From Saprospira sp. CCB-QB6 (GTDB lineage Bacteria > Bacteroidota > Bacteroidia > Chitinophagales > Saprospiraceae), in contig NZ_CP116808.1 of NCBI RefSeq assembly GCF_028464065.1, positions 3,439,501 through 3,503,500 of the forward strand: 64,000 nucleotides of DNA, given 5' to 3'. Position numbers and translations under genes: made by a program. This document shows positions 17,049 to 25,705 of the stretch, one piece after another (positions within the stretch are counted from its first letter, which is position 1; each line of letters starts with the position of its first letter). The notes under the pieces are model-generated. The model ran no database searches, was not told the DNA's origin, and saw nothing but the letters and a program-made list of their open reading frames with translations.

Positions 17049-17714
17049 TTAAAGGGCTAAACCGCCAATATTTTTAAGTTGCTGAATGGCTTTTTTAGGA
17101 TCGGGCGCTTTGAAAACAGCGCTGCCGGCTACAAGGACATCGGCCCCAGCTTGCAAGAGGACCTGGGCATTTTGCATACCTACGCCTCCATCTACTTCGA
17201 TTAGGGTGGGGAGGTTGCGGATAATAATTTCCTCCTTGAGTTTTTTGATTTTCTCGATGCTGTGGTAGATAAACTTTTGGCCGCCAAAACCGGGATTAAC
17301 CGACATAATAATGACCAAATCGATCTCTTCTAGCACGGGAAAAAGAGCCTCTACGGGCGTATGTGGATTGATGGCCACTCCAGCTTTGGCGCCAGTGGCT
17401 TTAATCTGTTGAAGGTTGCGATGAAGGTGAGGGCAAGCCTCGTAATGTACTGAAATCCAATCGGCTCCAGCCTTTTGGAAGGCTTCTACATAGCGTTCGG
17501 GCTCCAACATCATGAGGTGTACATCTAGGGTTTTATCGCTTAGGCGGTTGATGGCCTCGACCAAGGGCATGCCGAAAGTGAGATTAGGGACAAAGCGGCC
17601 ATCCATGATATCGAGATGGATCCAATCGGCTGCAGAGTCATTGAGTAGGGCAATTTCTTCGGGTAGGCGAGCAAAGTCGCAAGCCAAAACAGAGGGTGCG
17701 ATAAGGTGTTTCAT
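17049..17714 (-). CDS. rpe: Ribulose-phosphate 3-epimerase
   Basis: The 221-residue TIM-barrel enzyme interconverts ribulose-5-phosphate and xylulose-5-phosphate in the pentose phosphate pathway. Family motifs are present in order: APSVLACDF, WIHLDIMDGRFVPNLTFG, DVHLMMLEPERY, SVHYEA, VNPGFGGQKF and EVDGGV. The metal-binding histidines and the two catalytic aspartates fall in these blocks. Start and length are typical. It is monocistronic, with a TAnnTTTG-type promoter box about 35 bases upstream. Confidence 0.96.
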   Translation of the reverse strand: MKHLIAPSVLACDFARLPEEIALLNDSAADWIHLDIMDGRFVPNLTFGMPLVEAINRLSDKTLDVHLMMLEPERYVEAFQKAGADWISVHYEACPHLHRNLQQIKATGAKAGVAINPHTPVEALFPVLEEIDLVIIMSVNPGFGGQKFIYHSIEKIKKLKEEIIIRNLPTLIEVDGGVGMQNAQVLLQAGADVLVAGSAVFKAPDPKKAIQQLKNIGGLAL

Positions 17715-17748
17715 GCGTAAAATTCCTAATTTAGGTCTAAGAATGGGG

Positions 17749-17756
17749 CAAAGGTA
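17749..17756 (-). promoter_or_regulatory. Candidate -7 promoter box (TACCTTTG) for rpe
   Basis: On the minus strand the octamer matches the Bacteroidota -7 consensus TAnnTTTG. It lies about 35 bases upstream of the rpe start. No strong -33 TTTG is evident at the usual spacing. Confidence 0.5.
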
Positions 17757-17832
17757 CGGCTTTTTAAAACAAGATTGGGCCCGCCTTGTTTTTTGATTTT
17801 ATTTTAATGTAATCAACAGAATAACTAAACAA

Positions 17833-18816
17833 ATGGAATATCGCAGATTAGGAAAATCGGGTTTGCAAGTTAGTGCGCTTTCTTTGGGCTCTTGGCTTAC
17901 CTTTGGGAATCAAATTGGGGATGATGTGGCCGAAGAATTGATGAAAATGGCTTATGAGCAGGGCGTCAACTTCTTTGATAATGCCGAAATTTACGCCAAT
18001 GGGCAATCGGAGATAGTGATGGGCAATATTTTGAAGAAAATGGGCTGGCGGCGCTCTTCCTATTTGGTATCTAGTAAAGCCTTTTTTGGCGATGGGAATA
18101 AATTGCCCAATGAAAGAGGCCTGAGCCGTAAGCATTTGGTAGAAGCTTGTGAGGCCGCCTTGAAGCGCTTGCAAGTTGATTATTTGGACCTCTTTTACTG
18201 TCATCGTCCAGATAAAGAAACACCCATTGAAGAGACCGTTTTGGCCATGAATACGCTCATCCAACAGGGCAAAATTTTGTATTGGGGAACCTCAGAATGG
18301 TCGGCCCAAGAAATCATGGAAGCGCATATGGTGGCCAAAGATTATCGCCTGATTGGGCCTACAATGGAGCAGCCGCAATATAATATGTTTCATAGAGAAA
18401 AAGTGGAGGTAGAATATGCCCAAATTTATAAAACAGTGGGGCTGGGCACCACCATTTGGTCGCCTTTGGCCTCTGGGGTTTTGACCGATAAATACCTCAA
18501 GGAGTTTCCAGATAACACCCGCTTGAGCTTGCAGGGCATGGAGTGGCTCAAAGAGCGCTCATTAACGCCTGAGCGCTTGGATAAGGTGCGCCAACTCCAA
18601 AAACTGGCGGATGAAATGGGGACCTCTGTGGCCAAATTGGCTATTGCTTGGTGCGCCAATAACCCCAATGTAAGTACGGTTATTTTAGGGGCTTCTAAGC
18701 CGCATCATTTGGCCGAAACCTTGACCGCTTTGGAGCTTTTGCCTCAATTTACAGAGGATTTAAAAACTCAAATTGAGGATATTTTGGGGAATCAACCCGA
18801 ATTTCCTATGTTCTAA
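17833..18816 (+). CDS. Aldo/keto reductase (potassium-channel beta-subunit-like group)
   Basis: The 327-residue NADP(H)-dependent TIM-barrel oxidoreductase has the catalytic tetrad D49 and Y54 (FFDNAEIYANGQSE), K82 (VSSKAFF) and H124 (FYCHRPD). The sequence order and the QPQYNMFHREKVE segment place it with the AKR6 group, related to K+ channel beta subunits and YghZ. Members reduce aldehydes or methylglyoxal. It is a stand-alone gene with its own terminator shared with the convergent PepSY gene. Which carbonyl substrate it uses cannot be told. Confidence 0.9.
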   Translation: MEYRRLGKSGLQVSALSLGSWLTFGNQIGDDVAEELMKMAYEQGVNFFDNAEIYANGQSEIVMGNILKKMGWRRSSYLVSSKAFFGDGNKLPNERGLSRKHLVEACEAALKRLQVDYLDLFYCHRPDKETPIEETVLAMNTLIQQGKILYWGTSEWSAQEIMEAHMVAKDYRLIGPTMEQPQYNMFHREKVEVEYAQIYKTVGLGTTIWSPLASGVLTDKYLKEFPDNTRLSLQGMEWLKERSLTPERLDKVRQLQKLADEMGTSVAKLAIAWCANNPNVSTVILGASKPHHLAETLTALELLPQFTEDLKTQIEDILGNQPEFPMF

Positions 18817-18820
18817 AACG

Positions 18821-18858
18821 AAAAAGAGGAAGCTAGCAATTTGCTAGCTTCCTCTTTC
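18821..18858. terminator. Bidirectional terminator
   Basis: The 17-bp perfect arms AAAGAGGAAGCTAGCAA / TTGCTAGCTTCCTCTTT lie between two convergent genes, five bases from each stop codon. Confidence 0.92.
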
Positions 18859-18862
18859 CAAT

Positions 18863-20050
18863 TTACTTCACTTTCTTCCACCAGAAAATAAAGCCCGTAA
18901 TGGGTAAAGAACAGCCGATTAGGGCCATAATAAAATAGAGAATAATGCTTTTGATGCCCAGAATTTCTCCAGTATGCAAAGGCTTGGCAATTTCGATAAA
19001 CTGTTTGTGCAAAGCCTGATCGGCAAACAGCGCCTGATTTTTCAGTTCTCCTTTTTTATTGAAGGCCAGTTCATCGGGCAAAATGGCGCCTAATAAATTG
19101 CTCGTATTGAGCTTGGTCACCTTAAATTCGCTTTCCTTATCGTTGGGCCCCACAATAGAGATGGCCCCAGCATAAGGCAGTTGTTTATTCGTCAAGTGAT
19201 AAATCGAATCAAAGGAAACCGCCGAAAGCTCCGCCATTTGCTTTTTATCTTGCTCTTTGGCCAACATTTGCTTCAAAACGGCATCAAAATCTTCCGACAA
19301 TTCCTCCTTGGCGGCTTCACTGGCCACAGCATGTCCGCCCAAACTCACAATAAAGACGTTTTTCATCCAAGGGTAAGTAATATAGGCCCCCGTCAAAGCG
19401 ATAAAAAGCAAGAGCAAGGAACTATAAAAGCCAAGCACCTTGTGCAAATCATAATTGATGCGGTAAAACTTCGCCTTGAATTTGATGTAAAAGCCACGCT
19501 TTAAATTGCGCATGTTTTTCGGAAACCAAAGGACCAAACCAGAAAGCAAAAGCAGACAAAATATCAAACTGCTAATGCCCACAATTTGCTTTCCGATGCC
19601 TGGAATCCATAAACTTTTGTGCAAACTCAAAATCAACTCAAAAAAATCATCCAATTGGATGGACCGATACCCCAAAAGTTGTTGCCGATAAGGATCAAAA
19701 TACTGGGTTTTGCTTTGTTCTTCGCCTTGCTCCCGAAAACTAATGCTATAACTCCTATTGGGCTGTTCGGGAATCACTATGGCCGTGATTTCTCGCCCCT
19801 CCCGCTCAAATAAAGCTTCTATAGCCGCAATATTTACCTGGGGCTGGGCTGGCGCTTCTACAAAAACTTTCTCCGCATTGTAATAGTCATTGATCTGCGT
19901 CTTAAAGGCATAGATACTGCCCGATAAACAGATAATAAAAACAACCAAAGAGGAGAGGAGCCCCAACCAAAGGTGCAAAATTCCAGAGATGTATTTAAAC
20001 CAAGATTCCTTTTTTTTCTTTTTGGGAAATAAGGCTTTTTTGAGTTTCAT
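18863..20050 (-). CDS. PepSY-associated transmembrane protein
   Basis: This 395-residue protein has the PepSY_TM layout. A first membrane segment starts at about residue 28 (LWLGLLSSLVVFIICLSGSIYAF). An external region follows (about 55-150) with a PepSY-like FDPYRQQLLGYRS block. A middle pair of membrane segments comes next (GIGKQIVGISSLIFCLLLLSGL, and KVLGFYSSLLLLFIALTGAYITYPW), and a last one near the C-terminus. Conserved H and W residues at membrane borders (SLHKSLWIPG, HKVLGFYSS, PLHTGEILG) fit the iron-regulated PepSY proteins, some of which are ferric-siderophore or heme reductases. It lies 34 bases after an LTxxQ lipoprotein gene, an apparent envelope-stress or metal-linked operon. 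Confidence 0.85.
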   Translation of the reverse strand: MKLKKALFPKKKKKESWFKYISGILHLWLGLLSSLVVFIICLSGSIYAFKTQINDYYNAEKVFVEAPAQPQVNIAAIEALFEREGREITAIVIPEQPNRSYSISFREQGEEQSKTQYFDPYRQQLLGYRSIQLDDFFELILSLHKSLWIPGIGKQIVGISSLIFCLLLLSGLVLWFPKNMRNLKRGFYIKFKAKFYRINYDLHKVLGFYSSLLLLFIALTGAYITYPWMKNVFIVSLGGHAVASEAAKEELSEDFDAVLKQMLAKEQDKKQMAELSAVSFDSIYHLTNKQLPYAGAISIVGPNDKESEFKVTKLNTSNLLGAILPDELAFNKKGELKNQALFADQALHKQFIEIAKPLHTGEILGIKSIILYFIMALIGCSLPITGFIFWWKKVK

Positions 20051-20084
20051 GCAAATGAGTTCTATCGTGAATATTTATTAAGGC

Positions 20085-20705
20085 TTACTCCTTGATTTTG
20101 CTCCGATCAAAAGGCTTGACCAACTCCAAAAATTGCGCATATTGCTCTTCTGAAAGTACGCTTTTCATGGCTTTTTTGCGCTCTTCATCAAATTTTATCC
20201 AATACTCTTGCGCCAATTCTCTATTGCCATGATAAATATCATGCGCATCGTGAAAAGATTTCTCAAACGCATTGTTGGCAGCCTCCAATACATTAGCTTG
20301 CTCTTCGGTCAAAGCCAAATCTGCCTTGATTTTGGCCAAGGTCTCATCATTATATCTAGGGCGCTTGCGGGCATGCTTTTCCATAAACGCTTTGTAGGTA
20401 CTAAGTTGCCCCTCATCTAAAAATGCCGCCATCTCTTCGGCCTGCTGCTTGTTGCGCTCCTCCATTTTCTTAAAAGCCTCCACGCGGTCAAATTTTCCAC
20501 CCTCAGCCTTGGCCGCCGCACGCATTTCCTCCCCAATTTTCTGATACTTGGCCGTAACCGCATCAAATTGACTGCTCTGCTCTTCCGTGAGCTGCAAATT
20601 GCCCTTCAATTCGTCATAATTTATCCCTCTGCGGCCCTCCTTTTTTTCGCCACAAGAAATTGCTAAAACAGAAATCGCCAAGAGGATAAATAACAGTTTT
20701 TTCAT
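20085..20705 (-). CDS. LTxxQ-motif (Spy/CpxP-like) lipoprotein
   Basis: The 206-residue protein starts MKKLLFILLAISVLAISCG, a clean lipoprotein signal with the lipobox cysteine. I chose this ATG over one 35 codons upstream because it opens the signal peptide. The mature part is almost wholly helical and highly charged. It contains two units that each begin LTEEQ (LQLTEEQSSQF and LALTEEQANVL) and end in a similar LS-EQ or DEGQ-containing helix. LTxxQ motifs mark the Spy/CpxP periplasmic chaperone and metal-stress family. It leads an operon with the PepSY protein, which suggests a metal- or envelope-stress function; that is inference. Confidence 0.8.
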   Translation of the reverse strand: MKKLLFILLAISVLAISCGEKKEGRRGINYDELKGNLQLTEEQSSQFDAVTAKYQKIGEEMRAAAKAEGGKFDRVEAFKKMEERNKQQAEEMAAFLDEGQLSTYKAFMEKHARKRPRYNDETLAKIKADLALTEEQANVLEAANNAFEKSFHDAHDIYHGNRELAQEYWIKFDEERKKAMKSVLSEEQYAQFLELVKPFDRSKIKE

Positions 20706-20856
20706 TTGATTATTTTTTTGATGTGTGCTTAGAATGCCTAAAGCTAAAAGTAGTTTAATCCGCATTCTTGTATAAACATGAAATGGCCGCCAAGCTAAGT
20801 TTTTATACATTATTTATTATTAGTCTAAATAAAATTTAAAGCATTTTTAACAATTT

Positions 20857-20992
20857 GGGGCTGCCCCTCGCTTCGCTCAGGTCGGGCTATGCGGCAGCTC
20901 GCTGATCGCTCGGCCCTTCAGCGCTACGCGCTTCGGTCTGGCCTTCGGCCACTGCCTACTATCCCTCAGCCTGCGGGGGCTTCGCCCCCTGT
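20857..20992 (+). repeat. Family A repeat, copy 7
   Basis: It is a full-length copy in the divergent gap between the LTxxQ lipoprotein and the DUF4254 gene. The tail ends in the hairpin GGGGGCTTCGCCCCC. Confidence 0.85.
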
Positions 20993-21038
20993 ACAACCTA
21001 AAAAATTAGATTAGGCCTTCCTTTTAGCAGGAGTTCAT

Positions 21039-21046
21039 TATCTTTG
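21039..21046 (+). promoter_or_regulatory. Candidate -7 promoter box (TATCTTTG) for the DUF4254-GT9 operon
   Basis: It matches the Bacteroidota TAnnTTTG consensus 32 bases upstream of the DUF4254 start codon. Confidence 0.5.
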
Positions 21047-21077
21047 CGCTCATTCTAGGAAATAAATACTACTATAT

Positions 21078-21686
21078 ATGTCATCATTCAGTCAGTCAGC
21101 CAACAAAATCTTTGATGAGGTGGTCGCTTTTTACCATGTTTTGGACCAGGTCGATCAAGAAGGAAAAAATCCCTATTCTGCCGATACTATCGAGTATTTA
21201 CTCTACCAAAAAAACTGGATCGATAGCGTTCAGTGGCATGTAGAGGACCTTATTCGCGAGCCCGAAATTGAGCCCAGTTTGGCCCTGAGCTATAAACGCC
21301 GTATCGATGCCCTCAATCAAGAGCGCACCGATACCGTAGAACGCATTGATGATTATTTCTTGGCCAAATTTGCAGCGGTTCCCGCCAAAAGCAATCGCCT
21401 CAATACCGAAAGCCCCGCTTGGGCCATCGATCGCCTATCTATTTTGGCCCTAAAAATCTATCACATGGCTATCGAAGCCGAACGCTTAGATACGCCTATG
21501 GATCAGCAAGCTCGCTGTAAGCAAAAATTAGCTATCCTGCTCGAACAAAGAGAAGATCTCTCTACCGCTATCGATCAGCTGCTAGAAGAATTGGCCCAAG
21601 GCGAAAAACAAATGAAGGTGTACCGCCAAATGAAAATGTATAACGATCCACAGCTCAACCCTGTGCTCTACCAGAAAAAGGCCTAA
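21078..21686 (+). CDS. DUF4254 protein
   Basis: The 202-residue soluble, mainly helical protein fits DUF4254 by its opening (SQSANKIFDEVVAFYHVLDQVD) and the core YLLYQKNWIDSVQWHVEDLIREPEI. In Bacteroidota this domain is usually encoded next to a family 9 glycosyltransferase, exactly as here. The two genes are two bases apart. A role in assembling lipopolysaccharide core or another glycan is therefore likely, but the biochemical activity of DUF4254 is not known to me. Confidence 0.88.
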   Translation: MSSFSQSANKIFDEVVAFYHVLDQVDQEGKNPYSADTIEYLLYQKNWIDSVQWHVEDLIREPEIEPSLALSYKRRIDALNQERTDTVERIDDYFLAKFAAVPAKSNRLNTESPAWAIDRLSILALKIYHMAIEAERLDTPMDQQARCKQKLAILLEQREDLSTAIDQLLEELAQGEKQMKVYRQMKMYNDPQLNPVLYQKKA

Positions 21687-21688
21687 TT

Positions 21689-22729
21689 TTGAAAGAAATT
21701 TTGCTCCTGCGCTTCTCGGCTATGGGGGATGTGGCCATGTTGCAACCCGTTTTGCGACAAGCCTTGGCTCAATATCCCGATTTGCGCTTTCGGCTATTGT
21801 CTAGACCCGCCTTTGCCCCCTTTTTTGCTCCTATTGATCGCCTAGAGTTTGTAGGTATTGATCTAGAGAAAGATTATCAGGGCTTGGGTGGGCTTTGGCG
21901 TTTGTCTAAAGAATTGCAAAAAGGACCAAAACCGCTAGCTATTGCCGATATGCACAATGTGTTGCGCACGCAAGTTCTTGGCCCACTGCTTTCTTGGTCC
22001 TGGGGCATTCCCTTGGCCAAAATGCAAAAGGAAAGAGGGGCCAAAAAAAAATTAGCGGCCCCAAAAGCCCATAAAAATATTCATTATTTGCGCTCGCATC
22101 ATCTGCGCTATGCCGATGTCTTGGCCAAATTGGGCTTCCCCATCGATTTATCGGCCAAGCTAGCCCCCCCCGTCTTTAAGGGAACAACAGCTTTGGCCCC
22201 TTTTTTAGCCCCCCAAGGCCCCAAATTGGGCGTGGCGCCCAAGGCTCGCTATGCTGGCAAAACTTATCCGTTGGAACTCATGCAGCAAAGTCTAGAAACT
22301 TTGCTGGCCGCCTGCCCAAATTTGCAAATCTATTTGTTTGGTGGACCATCTGAAGCTCAGGAGTTTAAACTATGGCCTGTCACAAAGTCTAAACAATTGC
22401 ATATTGTCGCTGGCCAACTTTCCCTCTCTGATGAATTGGCCCTAATGAGTCAATTATCCGCCTTTTTGGCTATGGATTCTTCCAATATGCACATGGCCGC
22501 CTTTTTTGAAAAACCCATTGTTTCGCTTTGGGGAGCGAGCCATCCCGCTTTTGGTTTCTACCCTTGGCGCCAACCCTTGGCGCATGCCCTTTTGCCAGAC
22601 TATGAGCAGTTTCCCATGCTGCCCAGCTCCAGAAATGGCAGCAAAATGTTTAAGGGCTATGAAGAGGCCATGGCCAGTATTTCCCCCCAACAAATTGTCG
22701 ATAAATTATTACCGCTTTTGAAGGCATAA
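21689..22729 (+). CDS. Family 9 glycosyltransferase (heptosyltransferase-like)
   Basis: The 346-residue GT-B protein has an N-terminal KEILLLRFSAMGDVAM, the typical RFSAxGD opening of ADP-heptose:LPS heptosyltransferases. The C-terminal donor site includes LFGGPSEAQEF and MDSSNMHMAAFFEKPIVSLWGASHPAFGFYPW. It should transfer a sugar to lipopolysaccharide core on the inner face of the membrane; the actual sugar is not certain. The only start that keeps the RFSAMGD opening intact is TTG at 21689, two bases after the DUF4254 stop, so translation is probably coupled. A terminator follows directly. Confidence 0.9.
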   Translation: MKEILLLRFSAMGDVAMLQPVLRQALAQYPDLRFRLLSRPAFAPFFAPIDRLEFVGIDLEKDYQGLGGLWRLSKELQKGPKPLAIADMHNVLRTQVLGPLLSWSWGIPLAKMQKERGAKKKLAAPKAHKNIHYLRSHHLRYADVLAKLGFPIDLSAKLAPPVFKGTTALAPFLAPQGPKLGVAPKARYAGKTYPLELMQQSLETLLAACPNLQIYLFGGPSEAQEFKLWPVTKSKQLHIVAGQLSLSDELALMSQLSAFLAMDSSNMHMAAFFEKPIVSLWGASHPAFGFYPWRQPLAHALLPDYEQFPMLPSSRNGSKMFKGYEEAMASISPQQIVDKLLPLLKA

Positions 22730-22730
22730 A

Positions 22731-22766
22731 AAAAATCCTAATCGTTTTGCGATTAGGATTTTTTTG
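22731..22766 (+). terminator. Terminator of the DUF4254-GT9 operon
   Basis: The arms AAAAATCCTAATCG / CGATTAGGATTTTT lie around a TTTTG loop and continue into T. It may also act on the convergent redoxin gene. Confidence 0.9.
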
Positions 22767-22775
22767 TGGACAAAC

Positions 22776-23402
22776 TTATTTTTTAGCCGCTAGCAAGTTT
22801 TCTAAGGGCAAGTGATCATCCAAGGTTTTGCCATAATAGGCTTCTAAGATATTGCCGTCATGATCCAAGACAAAGTCAGCAGGAATCAATGCATCAGGCT
22901 TTTCTCCCTTGGCCATATAGCTTCTGAAATCTTTTTTATAGCTCTTTTTACCCTCTTCAATATGGGCCAAAAGTTTTTTGTCTTGCATAGCTGCTTTCAT
23001 CTTTTCGGGATTGCGCTCTACCTTATACGAGCGGTACAATTCTCCAGAAGGATCTGCTACTACTTTAAAGGGCAGTTCATGGTCTTCTACATATCGAATG
23101 AGCTGCTCTTGAGGGGATTCATAAACCACGACAACTTCATAATTTGCCGCTTTGAGTTCTTCGTAACGCTCCATCAATTCATGCGAGCGAAGATTGCAAA
23201 CAGGGCACCAAGCATGGCGCATAAAGACCAAAAGAACCCGATCTTGCTCCTTGAGGAGTTTGCGCAATTTTAGTTTTTCGCCTCGAACATCTCTGGTGTT
23301 AAATAGAGGTGCTTCATCGCCATTGTGCAAACGTTCTGAAAGAGGTGCTGCTGGATTAGCAAAAAGAAAAAGGCTAGTTAAGATTAAGATTAGATTGTTC
23401 AT
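22776..23402 (-). CDS. Exported peroxiredoxin-like protein, paralog 1
   Basis: The 208-residue thioredoxin-fold protein has an N-terminal signal (MNNLILILTSLFLFANPAAP) and the active-site motif RHAWCPVC, with C66 and C69. The order GDEAPLF, LVFMRHAWCPVCNLR, VVVVYES, FKVVADPSGELYRSYKVE, DALIPADFVLDHDGNI fits the AhpC/TSA 'peroxiredoxin-like' group. It probably acts in the periplasm on peroxides or disulfides. A homologous gene of the same orientation lies upstream, separated by a family A repeat. It starts at the ATG that opens the signal peptide. Confidence 0.87.
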   Translation of the reverse strand: MNNLILILTSLFLFANPAAPLSERLHNGDEAPLFNTRDVRGEKLKLRKLLKEQDRVLLVFMRHAWCPVCNLRSHELMERYEELKAANYEVVVVYESPQEQLIRYVEDHELPFKVVADPSGELYRSYKVERNPEKMKAAMQDKKLLAHIEEGKKSYKKDFRSYMAKGEKPDALIPADFVLDHDGNILEAYYGKTLDDHLPLENLLAAKK

Positions 23403-23579
23403 TCTTACTTGTTAATTTTAAGAACTGTATGGTGTATAAATAATTTTATTAAACTCTTTGATTATAATGCACTTAACTTGTTAATTGTTTGTTAGTGCTC
23501 TGCTAAAGTAGTTTAATTTGTTCTGTCCTATAGATACCATAGTCACAGTAAGGTCACATTTTTATTAAATTTTTTTTTT

Positions 23580-23727
23580 GGGGCTGCCCCAGCCTGCGGC
23601 TGGGTCGGGCTGTGCCGCAGCTCGCAGGTCTGCTCGGCCCTGCGCTTTTTCGCTTTGCTTCAAAAGCCCTGGGTCTGGCCTGCGGCCACTGCTATCCATC
23701 CCTCAGCCGCGTCGCTTCGCTCCTTTT
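23580..23727 (+). repeat. Family A repeat, copy 9
   Basis: It lies between the two peroxiredoxin-like paralogs, behind a run of nine T. The tail reads CTCAGCCGCGTCGCTTCGCTCC, shared with copies 6 and 20. Confidence 0.85.
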
Positions 23728-23849
23728 AGAGTGCAAAGCGTCCCTTTTGGGCCAAAAAAGAACCAGCCCTTAGGGAGAGCTGGTTCAACCTTGTTCTTCT
23801 AAACATTTTGTAGGCTTAGCACCTATCAACTATTTAGAGGGGAAGCAGA

Positions 23850-24530
23850 CTAATGGGAATTAGTGTCTTGAAGAGTTGTTTGGACCAATTCTTCTAATGG
23901 AAGATGGTCATCTAGATATTGGCCATAGTAGGCCTTGATAATTTTTCCTTTATGGTCCAAGACAAAATCGGCAGGAATGAGGGCATCTACGCTTTCGCCC
24001 TCTGCCATATAAGACTTGAACTCTTTTTTGTACATGTTTTTACCTTTCTCAATATGCTCCAAAGTTTCCTTACGCTTCAAAGAAGCCTTTAGTTTTTCTG
24101 CATTGCGTTCTACTTTATATTCTTTATAAAGAAGCCCCTGAGGGTCGGCAATTACTTTGAAGGGCAGTTGATGGTCTTCTACATAGCGGAGGAGTGCTTC
24201 CTGCTTAGATTCATAAACAACCACAACTTCGTAACCTGCTGCTTGCAAATTTTTGTAATTATCAATCAATTCGTGAGAGCGAAGATTGCAAACTGGGCAC
24301 CAAGCGTGACGCATAAAAACGAGTAAAGTCTTTTCATTAGACTTAAGAATTTTCTTAAGTTTAAATTGCTTGCCATATACATCCTCAATTTTAAAGAGGG
24401 GAGCTTTTTCGCCTTCTTTTAGGCGGGGGATATCTTGATTAGGGGCGGTATCTTGGGGGATTTGGGCGAAAAACGCCAAAAATAAAAGCATTAAAGAGAT
24501 CATGCTAATGGATAGAATTTTCTTGTGCAA
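23850..24530 (-). CDS. Exported peroxiredoxin-like protein, paralog 2
   Basis: The 226-residue protein is colinear with the downstream gene over nearly its whole length: MRHAWCPVCNLRSHELI, VVVVYESKQE, YVEDHQLPFKVIADPQG, DALIPADFVLDHKGKI and YLDDHLPLEE. The redox cysteines are C78 and C81. The N-terminus is hydrophobic (MISLMLLFLAFFAQ) and should direct export. The two genes clearly arose by duplication. A well-formed promoter lies 60 bases upstream, so this copy has its own transcription start. Confidence 0.87.
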   Translation of the reverse strand: MHKKILSISMISLMLLFLAFFAQIPQDTAPNQDIPRLKEGEKAPLFKIEDVYGKQFKLKKILKSNEKTLLVFMRHAWCPVCNLRSHELIDNYKNLQAAGYEVVVVYESKQEALLRYVEDHQLPFKVIADPQGLLYKEYKVERNAEKLKASLKRKETLEHIEKGKNMYKKEFKSYMAEGESVDALIPADFVLDHKGKIIKAYYGQYLDDHLPLEELVQTTLQDTNSH

Positions 24531-24587
24531 AAAAAAAGTTCTGTGGAATTGGTGGTTGGATATCTCTGCTTTATGTGATTTGGGTCA

Positions 24588-24615
24588 CAAAGGTAACTCC
24601 TTTTTTTTTGACAAA
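24588..24615 (-). promoter_or_regulatory. Candidate promoter (TTTG ... TACCTTTG) for peroxiredoxin-like paralog 2
   Basis: On the minus strand, TTTG at 24612-24615 is followed 16 bases later by TACCTTTG at 24588-24595. This resembles the -33/-7 pair of Bacteroidota housekeeping promoters, with slightly short spacing. Confidence 0.55.
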
Positions 24616-24740
24616 AAAAATAAATTTGTGATAAAAGCTTAAAAATCAATTTGGAACCAGATAATTTATGAGTCTGTTAAGTAAATAGTCGATTTTGGTT
24701 GTATTTTGGAGCATCTAAAATTGGTTGATTTTGGAGGGGA

Positions 24741-24880
24741 CAGGGCGCGAAGCGCCCGCAGGCTGAGGGATGGACAGCAGTGGCCCGTAGGGCCAGACCG
24801 AGGCGCCTTTGGCGGCGCAGGGCCGAGCAGACCTGCGAGCTGCGAGACAGCCCGACCCAGCCGCAGGCTGGGGCAGCCCC
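24741..24880 (-). repeat. Family A repeat, copy 10 (inverted)
   Basis: It is a full-length inverted copy in the divergent gap between the redoxin gene and the DUF4412-like gene. Its head faces the latter. Confidence 0.85.
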
Positions 24881-24944
24881 AAAACAGAATTATTTTATTT
24901 GTAAAACCAAGAGCTTTAGGGCTCGAATAGAAAACGAAGTATTC

Positions 24945-25670
24945 ATGCGAAGAGCACAATTAGCTATTTTTAGCCTCATTTTATTTTTAGGTTTGGGCAC
25001 AACCTCTTTGATGGCCCAGAAGAAAATGACCGAGGGTTATATTAAGTATACGATGAATATGGCAGGGGAGGAAGAAAACCCTATGGCGGCGATGTTGAAC
25101 GGTTCGGAGATGAAGGTGTATTTTTTGGGCAGTCAGGTGAAAACCTCAATCAATATGATGAGTGGCATGATGAACATGAACATCATTATGGATAATGAGG
25201 CTCAGGCTGGCTTGATGCTGATGTCGATTCCAATGATGGGAAAAAACATGGCGGTAGAGTTGACCAAAGAGCAGATAGAAGAGATGAAAGCCCAGCAAAA
25301 AAATGTGGGAGCTAGCCAGCCAGAATTTAAGTACTTTAAGCGCAAGCGGAAGAAAATTGCAGGTTATAAGTGTAACAAGGTAGAGGTAAAAATGCCTGGT
25401 GTAGATGAGCCGTTAACCATGTATGTGACTAAAAAAATTAAGCCTGCAGGGCAAAGCCAAATACAAGAACAGCTTCCAGGTTTGGATGGATTTCCACTTC
25501 GGTATGAAATTAGCCAAGGAGGAATCAAGTTGGTTTTTGAGGCTGAAGAGATTTCAAATAAACCACCTAAAGCAGAGGTATTTGATCGCAGCATTCCAGA
25601 AGGTTATGAAAAAACGACCCTTGAGGAGCTAGGCGGTATGCAAGGCTTAGGTGGTGGTTTTGGCCTCTAA
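24945..25670 (+). CDS. Secreted DUF4412-like protein, paralog 1
   Basis: The 241-residue protein starts at ATG 24945, which opens a signal peptide (MRRAQLAIFSLILFLGLGTT...MAQ). The longer frame upstream lies in the repeat and is rejected. The mature part has the layout GYIKYTMNMAGEE, a methionine-rich middle (MMSGMMNMNIIM, LMLMSIPMMGKNM), KKIAGYKCNKVEV, and an exit IPEGYEKTTLEELGG. The AGYKC..K.....Y.T.KI pattern is typical of DUF4412 and GLPGLI-type periplasmic proteins of Bacteroidota. It is followed 35 bases later by a paralog. The many methionines could be a metal-binding trait, which is speculation. Confidence 0.78.
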   Translation: MRRAQLAIFSLILFLGLGTTSLMAQKKMTEGYIKYTMNMAGEEENPMAAMLNGSEMKVYFLGSQVKTSINMMSGMMNMNIIMDNEAQAGLMLMSIPMMGKNMAVELTKEQIEEMKAQQKNVGASQPEFKYFKRKRKKIAGYKCNKVEVKMPGVDEPLTMYVTKKIKPAGQSQIQEQLPGLDGFPLRYEISQGGIKLVFEAEEISNKPPKAEVFDRSIPEGYEKTTLEELGGMQGLGGGFGL

Positions 25671-25705
25671 AACAGATATTTTACTACCATTTTATATTCC
25701 ATTCT

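Noticed and set aside
24780-24944. Upstream extension of the first DUF4412-like protein
   Set aside because: It lies in family A copy 10, and the signal peptide begins at ATG 24945.
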